A DNA stretch of 10,190 nt from CAYMEV01 sp964431655 [NCBI: uncultured bacterium] (GTDB lineage Bacteria > CAYMEV01): contig CAYSKJ010000122.1 of the NCBI GenBank assembly GCA_964431655.1, positions 1-10,190 of the forward strand, in the 5' to 3' direction. Below, piece by piece: positions 1-7,581 of this stretch. Both the position numbers and the translations under genes were made by a program. The notes under the pieces were generated by a model. It made no database searches, was not told the origin of the DNA, and saw only the letters and a list, made by a program, of their open reading frames with translations. Numbering within the stretch: the first letter of the stretch is position 1; each line of letters begins with the position of its first letter.

Positions 1-1734
1 AGCTATGGAATGATGAAGGGTACCGCTGGCGGAAAACATGAGTTTTTCAAGCAGCGGGTGCTTGAAATCCAGAAGCTCAAGAAGCTTCATGTCTGTGGAC
101 AGCTTGAATATCCACTCAAAAAGGGGAATCAGGGTATTGATCAAAACATAAGTACTGAAACCGGATACGATGACCATCAGAAGGGTGAACCCCATGGTCA
201 GAAGGGTGTAGTTCTCAGTTATGAGGCTGTTCAGCACAGCTGAACAGGACTGGAGCAATATCATTATAAGAACGCTCTTTATGTAGAAATTCTTTTTCTG
301 TACCATGTATTTCAGGATGGATGCTGATGCAACACAGATAAAGATGTAAACAATCTGGTAGCTGTTCAGCCTGAACAGGAATATATAGAAACAAAGCTGG
401 AATATGCCGAAGCTGAAGGCAGACTTTGAGTTAAGGAGGACTGAAAGCATCAGCACTCCGAAGCCATAGGGCAATGCATATAGATAATAATCCTGTATTA
501 TGAAAGGTTCTCTTTCAAAAGCTGAAGTCAGCAGGCTGTAAAAGCTCCATAGCAGATTGATAATGACTATATTTATCAGAAACATGGCAAGTATCATCAG
601 GTAATTGTAATAACTGGACAGGGCATGCCAGGGATGGAAGAACAGCAGGATAAAAAAGAAAAGAACGGAAATCAGCCCTGAATAGATAAAAAAATAAAAA
701 TACTGGGAGTAGGTTGCTTTTTCCTGGGATATCCTCCTGTTTATCTCATCCAGCAGCATTACCTGTATCTCGCTCGCCCTCTCCCCTTCCCCGATTATCT
801 TTTCCCCTGTCTTTTTGGAGAAAAACACCTTGGGGATACTCGTTATTGTTTCATTCTTAATCTTCTCTGATTCAGCTCTGTTGAGTGTGATGTTCGGTTC
901 GGCAATGTGATTGATAATCTTATATATCAGTATCTTTACGGGGTATTTAAATTCCAGCAGAAATATATCCACATTGGTTTTTAAGCTGTCCTGTATATTG
1001 TTTAAGTCCAGAATGTCTGCGAAGATATTAATTTCTTCCATCCTTTCATCGGTAATATTCCTTAGCATTATCCCTGTATTTGAGTGCCTGTTCAATTCCG
1101 TTTTGTCCCTTATGATCTTCCGATCATAGATAAAATCAATTATCTCACTGTTCAGGAAGGAGGAAAACCTGTCCCCATGTCCGCTGGATATTATATCAAA
1201 CAGCTGTTTTAGCTCATTTACAGAGATATCAATACCGTATTCCTTTATAATAATAGGATTGAGCTCTTCAAAGCTTATTCTGGGTATTTCATCCCTGCCC
1301 TGGTGTTCATCCGCCAGGGTCTGGAAATAACTGGAAAGAAACTTGAAAAAGGAGTTAATATAGCTTTTTTTTAGCCCGGACAATGAGGTGTCATAATCAT
1401 AAACTGGAGGAATAGATGCGAGTTTTTCCTCTATTTTTCTTGCGGTGGTCTTTTTGTCCTCGATCTCTATATCAAAGGGGGCTTTAATATTTTCTTCCGA
1501 TATCTCGCCAAAATTGAGTTTATAGGTGCTGAAGCTGTCTTTGGGAATCAGGAAATAGGAAATGATCAGGGCAAAGGGAAGCAGAAAGGCAAAATAATGC
1601 AAAAGCTTCTTTGTAGGTATTTTTTCTGCATTTTTTATCTGTATAAGATTCTTTGTACTGCTGTGGTATTTTTCAAACTTAAAGGAATCCAGGCTTTCTT
1701 TGAAATTATATAAATTGTGGTAATGGTCTTCCAT
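1..1734 (-). CDS. pgpH: 7TM-HD (PgpH/YqfF-family) membrane phosphohydrolase, 3' end cut by window edge
   Basis: 578 residues are readable before the left edge; the stop lies outside. Reading the minus strand from the ATG at 1734 gives a short cytoplasmic N-terminus, one transmembrane segment (about residues 45-63), a large extracytoplasmic region (about 64-342, matching the 7TMR-HDED type), then a cluster of hydrophobic segments between about 345 and 540. The visible end reads SASGTLHHSIA (residues 568-578), the start of the HD domain; family members have a GTxHHS motif here whose histidines bind metal. In this family (Listeria PgpH, Bacillus YqfF) the cytoplasmic HD domain hydrolyses cyclic di-AMP. 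That activity is inferred here because the HD and later metal-binding residues lie outside the window. The start overlaps the phoH stop as TAATG, with no Shine-Dalgarno sequence, so translation is probably coupled. The phoH-pgpH order is common in bacteria and supports the call. Confidence 0.88.
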   Translation of the reverse strand, partial: MEDHYHNLYNFKESLDSFKFEKYHSSTKNLIQIKNAEKIPTKKLLHYFAFLLPFALIISYFLIPKDSFSTYKLNFGEISEENIKAPFDIEIEDKKTTARKIEEKLASIPPVYDYDTSLSGLKKSYINSFFKFLSSYFQTLADEHQGRDEIPRISFEELNPIIIKEYGIDISVNELKQLFDIISSGHGDRFSSFLNSEIIDFIYDRKIIRDKTELNRHSNTGIMLRNITDERMEEINIFADILDLNNIQDSLKTNVDIFLLEFKYPVKILIYKIINHIAEPNITLNRAESEKIKNETITSIPKVFFSKKTGEKIIGEGERASEIQVMLLDEINRRISQEKATYSQYFYFFIYSGLISVLFFFILLFFHPWHALSSYYNYLMILAMFLINIVIINLLWSFYSLLTSAFEREPFIIQDYYLYALPYGFGVLMLSVLLNSKSAFSFGIFQLCFYIFLFRLNSYQIVYIFICVASASILKYMVQKKNFYIKSVLIMILLQSCSAVLNSLITENYTLLTMGFTLLMVIVSGFSTYVLINTLIPLFEWIFKLSTDMKLLELLDFKHPLLEKLMFSASGTLHHSIA

Positions 1735-1736
1735 TA
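1732..1736 (-). promoter_or_regulatory. TAATG stop/start overlap coupling phoH to the 7TM-HD gene
   Basis: On the minus strand the phoH stop TAA (1736-1734) shares its last A with the ATG (1734-1732) of the next gene. No purine-rich ribosome-binding site precedes it within the end of phoH, so re-initiation by ribosomes finishing phoH is the likely mode of translation. This fixes the start of the 7TM-HD gene. Confidence 0.75.
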
Positions 1737-2708
1737 TTTTTTATCGGGTCTTTTGTATTTTTCATAGGCATCCACTATATCCTGTACCAGCCTGTGCCTG
1801 ACCACATCCTTTTTATTAAAGAACATAAAACCAATGCCTTTTATATCCTTCAGTATGGACATAACCTCTACCAGCCCTGAGGTCTGATGCTGAGGCAGGT
1901 CTATCTGCGTTATGTCGCCTGTTATTATCATCTTGGAATTGAATCCCATCCTTGTCAGGACCATTTTCATCTGTTCAGGGGTTGTATTCTGTGCTTCGTC
2001 CAGGATAATGAAGCTTGAATTGAGGGTACGCCCCCTCATATAAGCCAGGGGTGCTACCTCTATAACATTGCGCTGAAAATATGTCTGGAGTTTATCAGCA
2101 GGTATCATGTCATGCAAGGCATCATAGAGAGGCCTCAGATAAGGATTGATTTTCTCCATTAAGTCCCCCGGAAGGTAACCCAGCTTCTCTCCTGCCTCGA
2201 TTGCAGGCCTGGTCAGTATAATCCTCTTTATATTCTCGCAATGCAGGTATTTAAGAGCCATGGCGACAGCAAGGTATGTTTTTCCGGTTCCTGCTGGCCC
2301 GATGGAAAAAACAATATCGTTTTCAATTATCCTGTCAATATAGAGCTTCTGGTTGTAGTTCTTTGCCTTTATCGGGCTTTTTCTGGTCTTCAGCTCTATG
2401 CAGTTATCAATAAGGTCAAAAAATGCCTCTTCTTCCTTATTATCAGAACTTTCATAACTTTCTATCAACATATCTAATCCTGATGTTATATTATTATTTT
2501 TATTAATATCAAGATATTTTATCATATCCAGGATTATCTTAACAGCTCTGCTGACATTGTTTTCCTCTCCAGCCACAATAAGTTCATTATGCCTCAGAAA
2601 CACGGATACCATGTATCTGCTGCGGATATGGTCCAGGTGCATATCCTCACTGCCGAAAAGGCTGTCAAGGTTTTTGCAGTTTGAAATATCTATTGAGTAT
2701 TCATACAT
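1734..2708 (-). CDS. phoH: PhoH-family ATPase (YbeZ-like)
   Basis: 324 residues, a normal length for the PhoH/YbeZ family. A small N-terminal domain (about 1-68) and a charged linker (about 69-115) precede a RecA/SF1-like P-loop core. Visible motifs are Walker A GPAGTGKT (137-144), the family block RPAIEAGEKLGYLPGDL (167-183), Walker B FIILDEAQN (233-241), GDITQIDLP (264-272) and the arginine-containing DVVRHRLV (301-308). Family members are cytoplasmic ATPases; E. coli YbeZ works with the rRNA endonuclease YbeY in ribosome and RNA metabolism, and ybeY is often nearby. Here ybeY could lie past the left edge. The gene starts 13 bases after the sirtuin stop and overlaps the next gene by one base. 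The ATG at 2708 has no clear Shine-Dalgarno sequence; a second ATG at 2704 is out of frame. The family call is secure, the RNA substrate is not known. Confidence 0.96.
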   Translation of the reverse strand: MYEYSIDISNCKNLDSLFGSEDMHLDHIRSRYMVSVFLRHNELIVAGEENNVSRAVKIILDMIKYLDINKNNNITSGLDMLIESYESSDNKEEEAFFDLIDNCIELKTRKSPIKAKNYNQKLYIDRIIENDIVFSIGPAGTGKTYLAVAMALKYLHCENIKRIILTRPAIEAGEKLGYLPGDLMEKINPYLRPLYDALHDMIPADKLQTYFQRNVIEVAPLAYMRGRTLNSSFIILDEAQNTTPEQMKMVLTRMGFNSKMIITGDITQIDLPQHQTSGLVEVMSILKDIKGIGFMFFNKKDVVRHRLVQDIVDAYEKYKRPDKK

Positions 2709-2721
2709 AATATGTAAATTA

Positions 2722-3474
2722 TTATAAATAATCCTGCAGTATGCTGACTACAGGCCCAGCGACCCTGCCGGCTTTTCCCCGTATGTGTACGAAGCATTCA
2801 GAAGAGGGCGTTTTTTCTATATTTATTTCTATAACCAAAGCACCGTTTTTAAGGGCCAGAATGGGGAAATAAGCTGCAGGATAAACCATGAGGGATGTTC
2901 CGGCTACTATGAGAATATCGCATTCCATGGCTCTGAAGGCAGAGTCAAGGATGTCAGGGTCCAGCGCTTCACCGAACCATACTACCCTGGGCCTGAGAAT
3001 TTTACTGCAAGCAGGGCATCTGGGCGGTATATTGTCCAGGGGGGCTTCGGGAAGCTGAAGGCTGGTATTGCATTCAATGCAGAAGGCCTCCCGTAAATTT
3101 CCATGAAGTTCCAGAATATTGACGCTTCCTGCTTTACTATGAAGACCGTCGACATTCTGGGTACACAGGGTATATTTCCTGTTCTTTCTGATAAGAGCGT
3201 TCTCAAGTTCTGCCAGGGCGTAATGTCCGTCATTGGGAGAGGTCTTCATAACTTCAAGACGCCTTTGTTCATAAAACTCCCATACCAGCAAAGGGTTCCT
3301 GAGAAAGCCTTCATAGGTTGCAACGTCTTCAACCCTGTGATTCATCCAAAGGCCGTCATTGTTCCTGAAAGTCGCAATACCGCTTTCTGCGGAGATACCT
3401 GAACCGGTAAGGACAGCCACCCTGTCAATTATTCCCTTTTGTTCCAGGGCATTTCGCAGGAGTTTATAGGGCAT
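2722..3474 (-). CDS. cobB: NAD-dependent protein deacylase, class III sirtuin (CobB-like)
   Basis: 250 residues, full length for a small bacterial sirtuin. It should remove acyl groups from protein lysines using NAD+, yielding nicotinamide and O-acyl-ADP-ribose. Visible are the NAD-binding GSGISAESGIATFR (24-37), TQNVDGLH (105-112), the catalytic histidine in ELHGN (His124), a zinc site formed by Cys132/Cys135 and Cys153/Cys156, RPRVVWFGEAL (161-171), and AGTSLMVYPAA (191-201). FYEQRR gives Tyr68 and Arg71 in a YxxR arrangement; in E. coli CobB and human SIRT5 the equivalent pair reads the carboxylate of succinyl- or malonyl-lysine, so desuccinylase activity is plausible beside deacetylation (inference). 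It starts nine bases after the smc stop; GAG at the end of smc is the only weak ribosome-binding candidate. It probably shares a transcript with smc and phoH, though no functional link to either is evident. Confidence 0.95.
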   Translation of the reverse strand: MPYKLLRNALEQKGIIDRVAVLTGSGISAESGIATFRNNDGLWMNHRVEDVATYEGFLRNPLLVWEFYEQRRLEVMKTSPNDGHYALAELENALIRKNRKYTLCTQNVDGLHSKAGSVNILELHGNLREAFCIECNTSLQLPEAPLDNIPPRCPACSKILRPRVVWFGEALDPDILDSAFRAMECDILIVAGTSLMVYPAAYFPILALKNGALVIEINIEKTPSSECFVHIRGKAGRVAGPVVSILQDYL

Positions 3475-3483
3475 TATGATTTC

Positions 3484-6400
3484 TCATGACTCAAAGGATA
3501 TTGAAAGAACCTTTGATATACCCTTTTCTTCAGAGGTAATTCCATAAATATAATCACCTATGGTCATAGTTTTACGGTTATGGGTAATTATAAAGAACTG
3601 GGTATTCTTTGAAAATTCCTTAACAAGCTCAACAAATTTGACAGTGTTTATCTCGTCCAGAGAGGCATCAACCTCGTCAAGGAAGCAAAAAGGGCTCGGG
3701 CGGTACATAAAAAGGCTGAATATCAGTGCCAGGGCTGAGAGTGCCTTTTCACCCCCGGAAAGCAGGTTTATCTTGCTTATATTTTTCCCGGGGGGGGTTA
3801 TAAGTATATCCGGGAAAGGAATCGGAAGATCATCATCAGTATTCTCATTTGCTAGAAGATTTATCTGGGCGCTACCTCCATTGAACAGCTTTTTAAATAT
3901 ATTTTTGAAGTTCTTTTCAATAGTATATATGGTATTATGGTACCTGTCAAGGGCTTCAGCATTTGTTTTTTTTATCAGCTGGCCCAGCTCTTTTATTGCA
4001 CTGGAGATATCTTCGATCTGGGTTAAATAGTCCTGGTATTTTGCATTCTCCCTGTCGTATTCCCTGATAGCCAGCGGATTAATTTCTCCAAGATCGGAAA
4101 GGCGGATGTCAATGTTTTTTAGGCGGCTTCTGTATCCATCGTATGCAGCATCATTTATCTTTATGTCAAGCTCATAGCTGTAAAGATCATCCTCATGATA
4201 ACCTTTATCAATAAATTCGTTTTTAGTCATATCCAGGATAGTTTTGTCCTTTTCATGAGAGATTTCTATCCTGTGCAGGGATTCATGCAAATCTCTGGAC
4301 TTTTCCTTCTGCTTCTCAATAAGATCAGCAATATAATCAAGTTCTTTCTGTGCGCTGGCCTTCTGCTTCATGAAGGATTTCTTTTCTTCTCCTATCTGGG
4401 ATATCTTCTTCTTTACCAGGGACTGCTCATTATGAAAAAATACCAGCTGTTCCCTGAGGGATAGAACAAGCTCCTGTATATCGCCTATTCTCTGCTGTAT
4501 GGATTCATGGCTTTTGATATTCCCTGCCATAGTATCTCTGGATGCAGCTATGCCTTTTGATAGAAATTCAATTTCATTTTTAAGGGTTTTTGACTCATAC
4601 TCAATCTCCTGGAGCCTGGATGCACTGTTATTAAGCTCAATCAGAAGGGTTTCCTCCTCCAGTTTTTTCGTATCAAGACGGGATAAAAGAATCCTATGTT
4701 TTTCTTCTTTCTTATTAAGAGCCTCCTGATCCCTGCCAAATATCCCGGTAAGCTTTTTTATCTGTTCCTTATTGCTTAAGCATTCTTCGTTCATGTCCTT
4801 TATCTGCTTTTTAACCTTGCTTTCCGCGCTGACCAGGGATTCCAGCCTGCTTCTGCTCACGGAAATGATTCTCAGCCCTTCCTCCAGCCGGCTTTTTATA
4901 TCAAAATGCTGTTTTTTAAGATTGTCCAGCTGCAGTTTAATCTTCTCCTGCTTATCCAGGGCTTCCCTTTCTTCTTTCTCAATGTTTATAGCGTCTTTTT
5001 CAAGCTGTCTGATATCCCGGACATGGCTGATTGCAGAATCACTGCTCATTTTGAGGGGATTGCATACTGCAAAAGGCCTTATAAAAAGAATCCTGTCGTT
5101 TATGAAATCTGTATTATCTTCAATCCTGATATCCCCGCTTATGGTAAAGGGCAGGAAATATTCCTCATTCCTGTACTTTATCTTTGTGCCCTTTGTACCC
5201 TTCAGAAGTTCAAGGGACGTGAGGCAGACTGAATTTTCGCTGTTTTGAGAAAAGGACCCGGCAAAATACAGCATGCTTTTGTTGTTTTTAAAAACCAGGG
5301 ATTTTGAAAAAATTCCGAGGCGGGAATCAATATATCTGGCATCCCCTTCATCGAATTCAAAAATTTCATAAAATAATCCCAGGCATCCTTCAGTCCTGCT
5401 GAATATTTTGCCTATGTTCTTTTCTGTATCCCCTTTAATCTTTTCAAGGAGGGATTGAAGGGTATTGAGCTTTGACCTGCAGGAAATCAGCCTGTTCCTC
5501 TTATCCTGGATTAAACGGCCTGTATTTTTATCTTTTTCCTCTTCCTTTGCAATCATCCCAGAGATCCTGGTGCACTCCCGGTTTAATTTTTTTGATAATT
5601 TTTCCGATGATTCCATGGCATCAAGGCAGGAGTTCTTTTCTGTCATTAATTCTTCCAGGTAATTTGTCTCCCTGTCAATCAGACTTTCGCTGTTATTAAG
5701 ACTGCTCTGAAGTTTTATCAGTTCTTTTTCACGGTTGGTCACGTCCTGCTTTATTGAGGCAATGCCGTCCGCCAGTTTCTTGATTTCCTCATTCAGCTCA
5801 TTGTACTGGTTTTTACCCTCATTATAGATTGCATCCAGGTGCGAATGCTTATCTTTTATTGCCTCCGAATCCCTTTTCAAATCACCGGACCTGGATGATA
5901 GAAGTTTTATATTTTCAATGTCATGCTGTATTTTGTATTTAAGTTCCTCATTCTGTTTTTCAATAATCTCTATTTCAGACTCAAGTCTTTCTGTCTCTTT
6001 CTCATTCATATCTATCTTTTCATTCAGCACTTGTTTTCCGGATTTTAGTTCCATATCCTTTTTTATCCTGAGATTGATTTCTCTGTCAATGAGCTTGAGT
6101 TTCTGAACTATATTGTCAAGGTCCCTGCCAAGGCTTAGTTTTTTTCCCTGCAATGTTTCAAGCTGTTCCTCTGATTCCTTAAACTCCATATCCAGCTGTA
6201 TTTTTGAGGTTTTATGGGCTGTTACCTTTTCAAAGTACAGGCGGAACTTAAGAATCAGGGATTCCCTGTAAAGTTTCTGTTTTTCCTGGTATAAAAGCTG
6301 GTATTTCTGAGCCTTTTGAGACTGTACTCTCAGGATTTCAAGCCTCTCGGTTATCTCGGATTTCTTTTCATTAAGGACACTGAATTCAAAGTGTTTCTGC

Positions 6401-6939
6401 TCAATGCTCAGATTATATTCCTGGATTATTTTTTTATACTTGTGGATACCTGCTACATCCTCGAATAATTCTCTCAGTTCAGCGGGTTTTTTGTTAAGAA
6501 GGTTTTCTACATTTCCCTGGCTTATGAATGAAAAGGGTGTTATATCAAGATTATATTCGCTGAGCTTTTCCTTGATGTAAAAAAGCCGTGTGTTTTTCTC
6601 ATTAAGTATAAACTGTGATGTATCATTCCGGAATATTCGCCTGGTAATGGTCAATGGCATCTGTTCTTCACCGGATTCATTCCCGGCCATAATCTCGAGG
6701 GTTACTTCAGCAATGCTGGAGGGACCCTTATTTTTCGTACCGTTAAAAATCAGATCCTGGGCATTGTCACCCCTCAGCTTTTTAATGCTCTGTTCTGCCA
6801 GTATCCAGAGAAAAGCATCAAAAATATTGCTCTTACCGCACCCGTTAGGTCCTATAAAGACAATTACAGGCGCGTTTATATCCAGTATAACAGGGTTGCA
6901 GAACGATTTGAATCCTTTTATATATATTGACTTCAACAT
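3484..6939 (-). CDS. smc: Chromosome partition protein SMC
   Basis: 1151 residues from the ATG at 6939, slightly short for a bacterial SMC (nearer 1190). The protein forms a dimer whose ATP-driven ring, usually with ScpA and ScpB, compacts and segregates the chromosome; scpAB are not in this window. The N-terminal head has the typical start LKSIYIKGFKSF, Walker A GPNGCGKS (30-37) and a Q-loop ISQGNVENLL near 139-148. Two long charged coiled-coil stretches (about 170-510 and 640-990) flank a hinge of only about 125 residues. The C-terminal head carries the ABC signature LSGGEKA (1060-1066), Walker B FCFLDEVDA (1084-1092) and the switch histidine in ITHNRKTM (His1120). A TTG 12 bases upstream (6951) is in frame, but the ATG gives the standard N-terminus. 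Neither start has a Shine-Dalgarno sequence. The hinge is unusually divergent. It is first in the apparent operon with the sirtuin, phoH and pgpH. Confidence 0.97.
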   Translation of the reverse strand: MLKSIYIKGFKSFCNPVILDINAPVIVFIGPNGCGKSNIFDAFLWILAEQSIKKLRGDNAQDLIFNGTKNKGPSSIAEVTLEIMAGNESGEEQMPLTITRRIFRNDTSQFILNEKNTRLFYIKEKLSEYNLDITPFSFISQGNVENLLNKKPAELRELFEDVAGIHKYKKIIQEYNLSIEQKHFEFSVLNEKKSEITERLEILRVQSQKAQKYQLLYQEKQKLYRESLILKFRLYFEKVTAHKTSKIQLDMEFKESEEQLETLQGKKLSLGRDLDNIVQKLKLIDREINLRIKKDMELKSGKQVLNEKIDMNEKETERLESEIEIIEKQNEELKYKIQHDIENIKLLSSRSGDLKRDSEAIKDKHSHLDAIYNEGKNQYNELNEEIKKLADGIASIKQDVTNREKELIKLQSSLNNSESLIDRETNYLEELMTEKNSCLDAMESSEKLSKKLNRECTRISGMIAKEEEKDKNTGRLIQDKRNRLISCRSKLNTLQSLLEKIKGDTEKNIGKIFSRTEGCLGLFYEIFEFDEGDARYIDSRLGIFSKSLVFKNNKSMLYFAGSFSQNSENSVCLTSLELLKGTKGTKIKYRNEEYFLPFTISGDIRIEDNTDFINDRILFIRPFAVCNPLKMSSDSAISHVRDIRQLEKDAINIEKEEREALDKQEKIKLQLDNLKKQHFDIKSRLEEGLRIISVSRSRLESLVSAESKVKKQIKDMNEECLSNKEQIKKLTGIFGRDQEALNKKEEKHRILLSRLDTKKLEEETLLIELNNSASRLQEIEYESKTLKNEIEFLSKGIAASRDTMAGNIKSHESIQQRIGDIQELVLSLREQLVFFHNEQSLVKKKISQIGEEKKSFMKQKASAQKELDYIADLIEKQKEKSRDLHESLHRIEISHEKDKTILDMTKNEFIDKGYHEDDLYSYELDIKINDAAYDGYRSRLKNIDIRLSDLGEINPLAIREYDRENAKYQDYLTQIEDISSAIKELGQLIKKTNAEALDRYHNTIYTIEKNFKNIFKKLFNGGSAQINLLANENTDDDLPIPFPDILITPPGKNISKINLLSGGEKALSALALIFSLFMYRPSPFCFLDEVDASLDEINTVKFVELVKEFSKNTQFFIITHNRKTMTIGDYIYGITSEEKGISKVLSISFES

Positions 6940-6968
6940 AAATATGAACAATGGTACTTAAAATATAA

Positions 6969-6994
6969 TATAAATCAATATTATTTGATATAAA
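6969..6994. repeat. Imperfect inverted repeat, possible operator
   Basis: Arms TATAAATCAA (6969-6978) and TTGATATAAA (6985-6994) match as inverted copies at 8 of 10 positions around a six-base TATTAT spacer; the inner five bases ATCAA/TTGAT match perfectly. The repeat lies between the -10-like box and the ribosome-binding site of the gene at 7006, where a dimeric regulator could affect both divergent transcripts. In such AT-rich DNA a chance repeat is quite possible. Confidence 0.25.
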
Positions 6995-7000
6995 GGAGGT
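6992..7000 (+). promoter_or_regulatory. Strong Shine-Dalgarno site of the amidase-like gene
   Basis: AAAGGAGGT with AGGAGG ending six bases before the ATG at 7006 is an almost ideal ribosome-binding site. It fixes this start and contrasts with the smc-operon genes, which lack comparable sites. Confidence 0.9.
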
Positions 7001-7005
7001 AGAGA

Positions 7006-7581
7006 ATGAAAGTAGCCCTGGACATACAGCACATGTACAAATCAAGCCAGCCCGATGACAAGGGGCGGTTTGCCTACGGCATCCATGAAGCTGATATTGT
7101 TAAGGATTATATGCATAAAACTGCTTTTCTTATGCAGCAGAAGGGGATTGATGTTATCATAAATGACTGGGATAAAAAAATACTTACCGGGGATTACTGG
7201 CAAAGGCATCAGTATGCGAACAGCCATGATGCGCATCTTTATATTGCAGGCCACCTGAATGTTGATTCCACCCAGGCTGATCAGCTAATCATTGAATATA
7301 ACCTTCCTGCCAGCTATCCGACGGTTATATTTGCACATATACTCGGCAGCAATCTAAAAAATTACATGAACAGCGAAAAAGTGCTGATAAAAGCAATGAA
7401 GGCCGATGACCCGGAATACTACTGCCTGGATAAGTTATTAATGCCTGCAGTGCTTATAAAGCCCCTTTCCCTTTATAACAGCTCTCACATGGAACTTTTT
7501 AAGGACCAGGGCCTCTTTGTTGTGGCTGAAGCCATAAGAAACGCCGTAGAAGAATATCAGAAAACAGATATTGGAATATAG
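7006..7581 (+). CDS. Divergent Amidase_3-like protein (N-acetylmuramoyl-L-alanine amidase fold), catalytic Glu replaced
   Basis: 191 residues and the only plus-strand gene. The pattern fits zinc-dependent Amidase_3 enzymes, which cut the bond between muramic acid and the peptide in peptidoglycan: ALDIQHM with His9, an acidic residue after a loop (HEAD, Glu28), a QRHQYANSHDAHLYIAGHLN stretch with His83, and MPAVLIKP near 146-153. His9, Glu28 and His83 correspond to the usual zinc ligands. Active members have glutamate in the C-terminal (P)xVLVE motif; here that position is Lys152. There is no signal peptide or membrane segment, so as written the protein stays in the cytoplasm. It may be a non-catalytic zinc or wall-fragment-binding protein, an enzyme with changed chemistry, or a protein released by lysis like phage endolysins, although no phage genes are near. 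The family assignment rests on short motifs and is moderate. It is divergent from smc and converges on the kinase block. Confidence 0.6.
   Translation: MKVALDIQHMYKSSQPDDKGRFAYGIHEADIVKDYMHKTAFLMQQKGIDVIINDWDKKILTGDYWQRHQYANSHDAHLYIAGHLNVDSTQADQLIIEYNLPASYPTVIFAHILGSNLKNYMNSEKVLIKAMKADDPEYYCLDKLLMPAVLIKPLSLYNSSHMELFKDQGLFVVAEAIRNAVEEYQKTDIGI

Larger units (their letters stand above)
6940..7005. promoter_or_regulatory. Divergent promoter region between smc and the amidase-like gene
   Basis: This short, very AT-rich gap is the only place from which both the smc operon (leftward) and the plus-strand gene at 7006 (rightward) can start. On the plus strand TATAAT at 6964-6969 matches the sigma-70 -10 consensus exactly, but no good -35 lies 16-18 bases upstream. 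On the minus strand TATATT boxes overlap the same bases, again without a convincing -35. Both promoters are therefore inferred from layout and the -10-like boxes only. Confidence 0.4.

Noticed and set aside
10-243. Plus-strand 77-codon frame at the left edge
   Set aside because: It is the reverse strand of the membrane segments and HD start of the 7TM-HD gene and has no ribosome-binding site.
911-1129. Plus-strand 72-codon hydrophobic frame
   Set aside because: It is antisense to the extracytoplasmic region of the 7TM-HD gene, whose frame is open from 1734 to the window edge with recognisable family structure.
2785-3402. Plus-strand frames and a shifted minus-strand frame inside the sirtuin gene
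   Set aside because: The sirtuin frame carries all catalytic motifs over its full length; the others have none.
3790-3797. Run of eight G (eight C in the smc coding strand), as a possible phase-variation tract
   Set aside because: The smc frame is intact across it (it encodes TPPG in the C-terminal head), and switching off an important housekeeping gene this way is unlikely.
6940-6951. TTG at 6951 as the smc start
   Set aside because: It would add MFIF before the canonical MLKS start and has no ribosome-binding site; the ATG at 6939 matches the family N-terminus.
3560-6961. Several long open frames on the plus strand antisense to smc (for example 3560-4030, 4772-5248, 6590-6961)
   Set aside because: They give serine/phenylalanine/leucine-rich sequences typical of the reverse strand of lysine/glutamate-rich coiled coil, and they lie wholly within a well-supported smc gene.
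6845-7045. Minus-strand 66-codon frame crossing the smc/amidase-like promoter gap
   Set aside because: It overlaps both real genes in other frames, has no motif and would run through the AT-rich promoter region.
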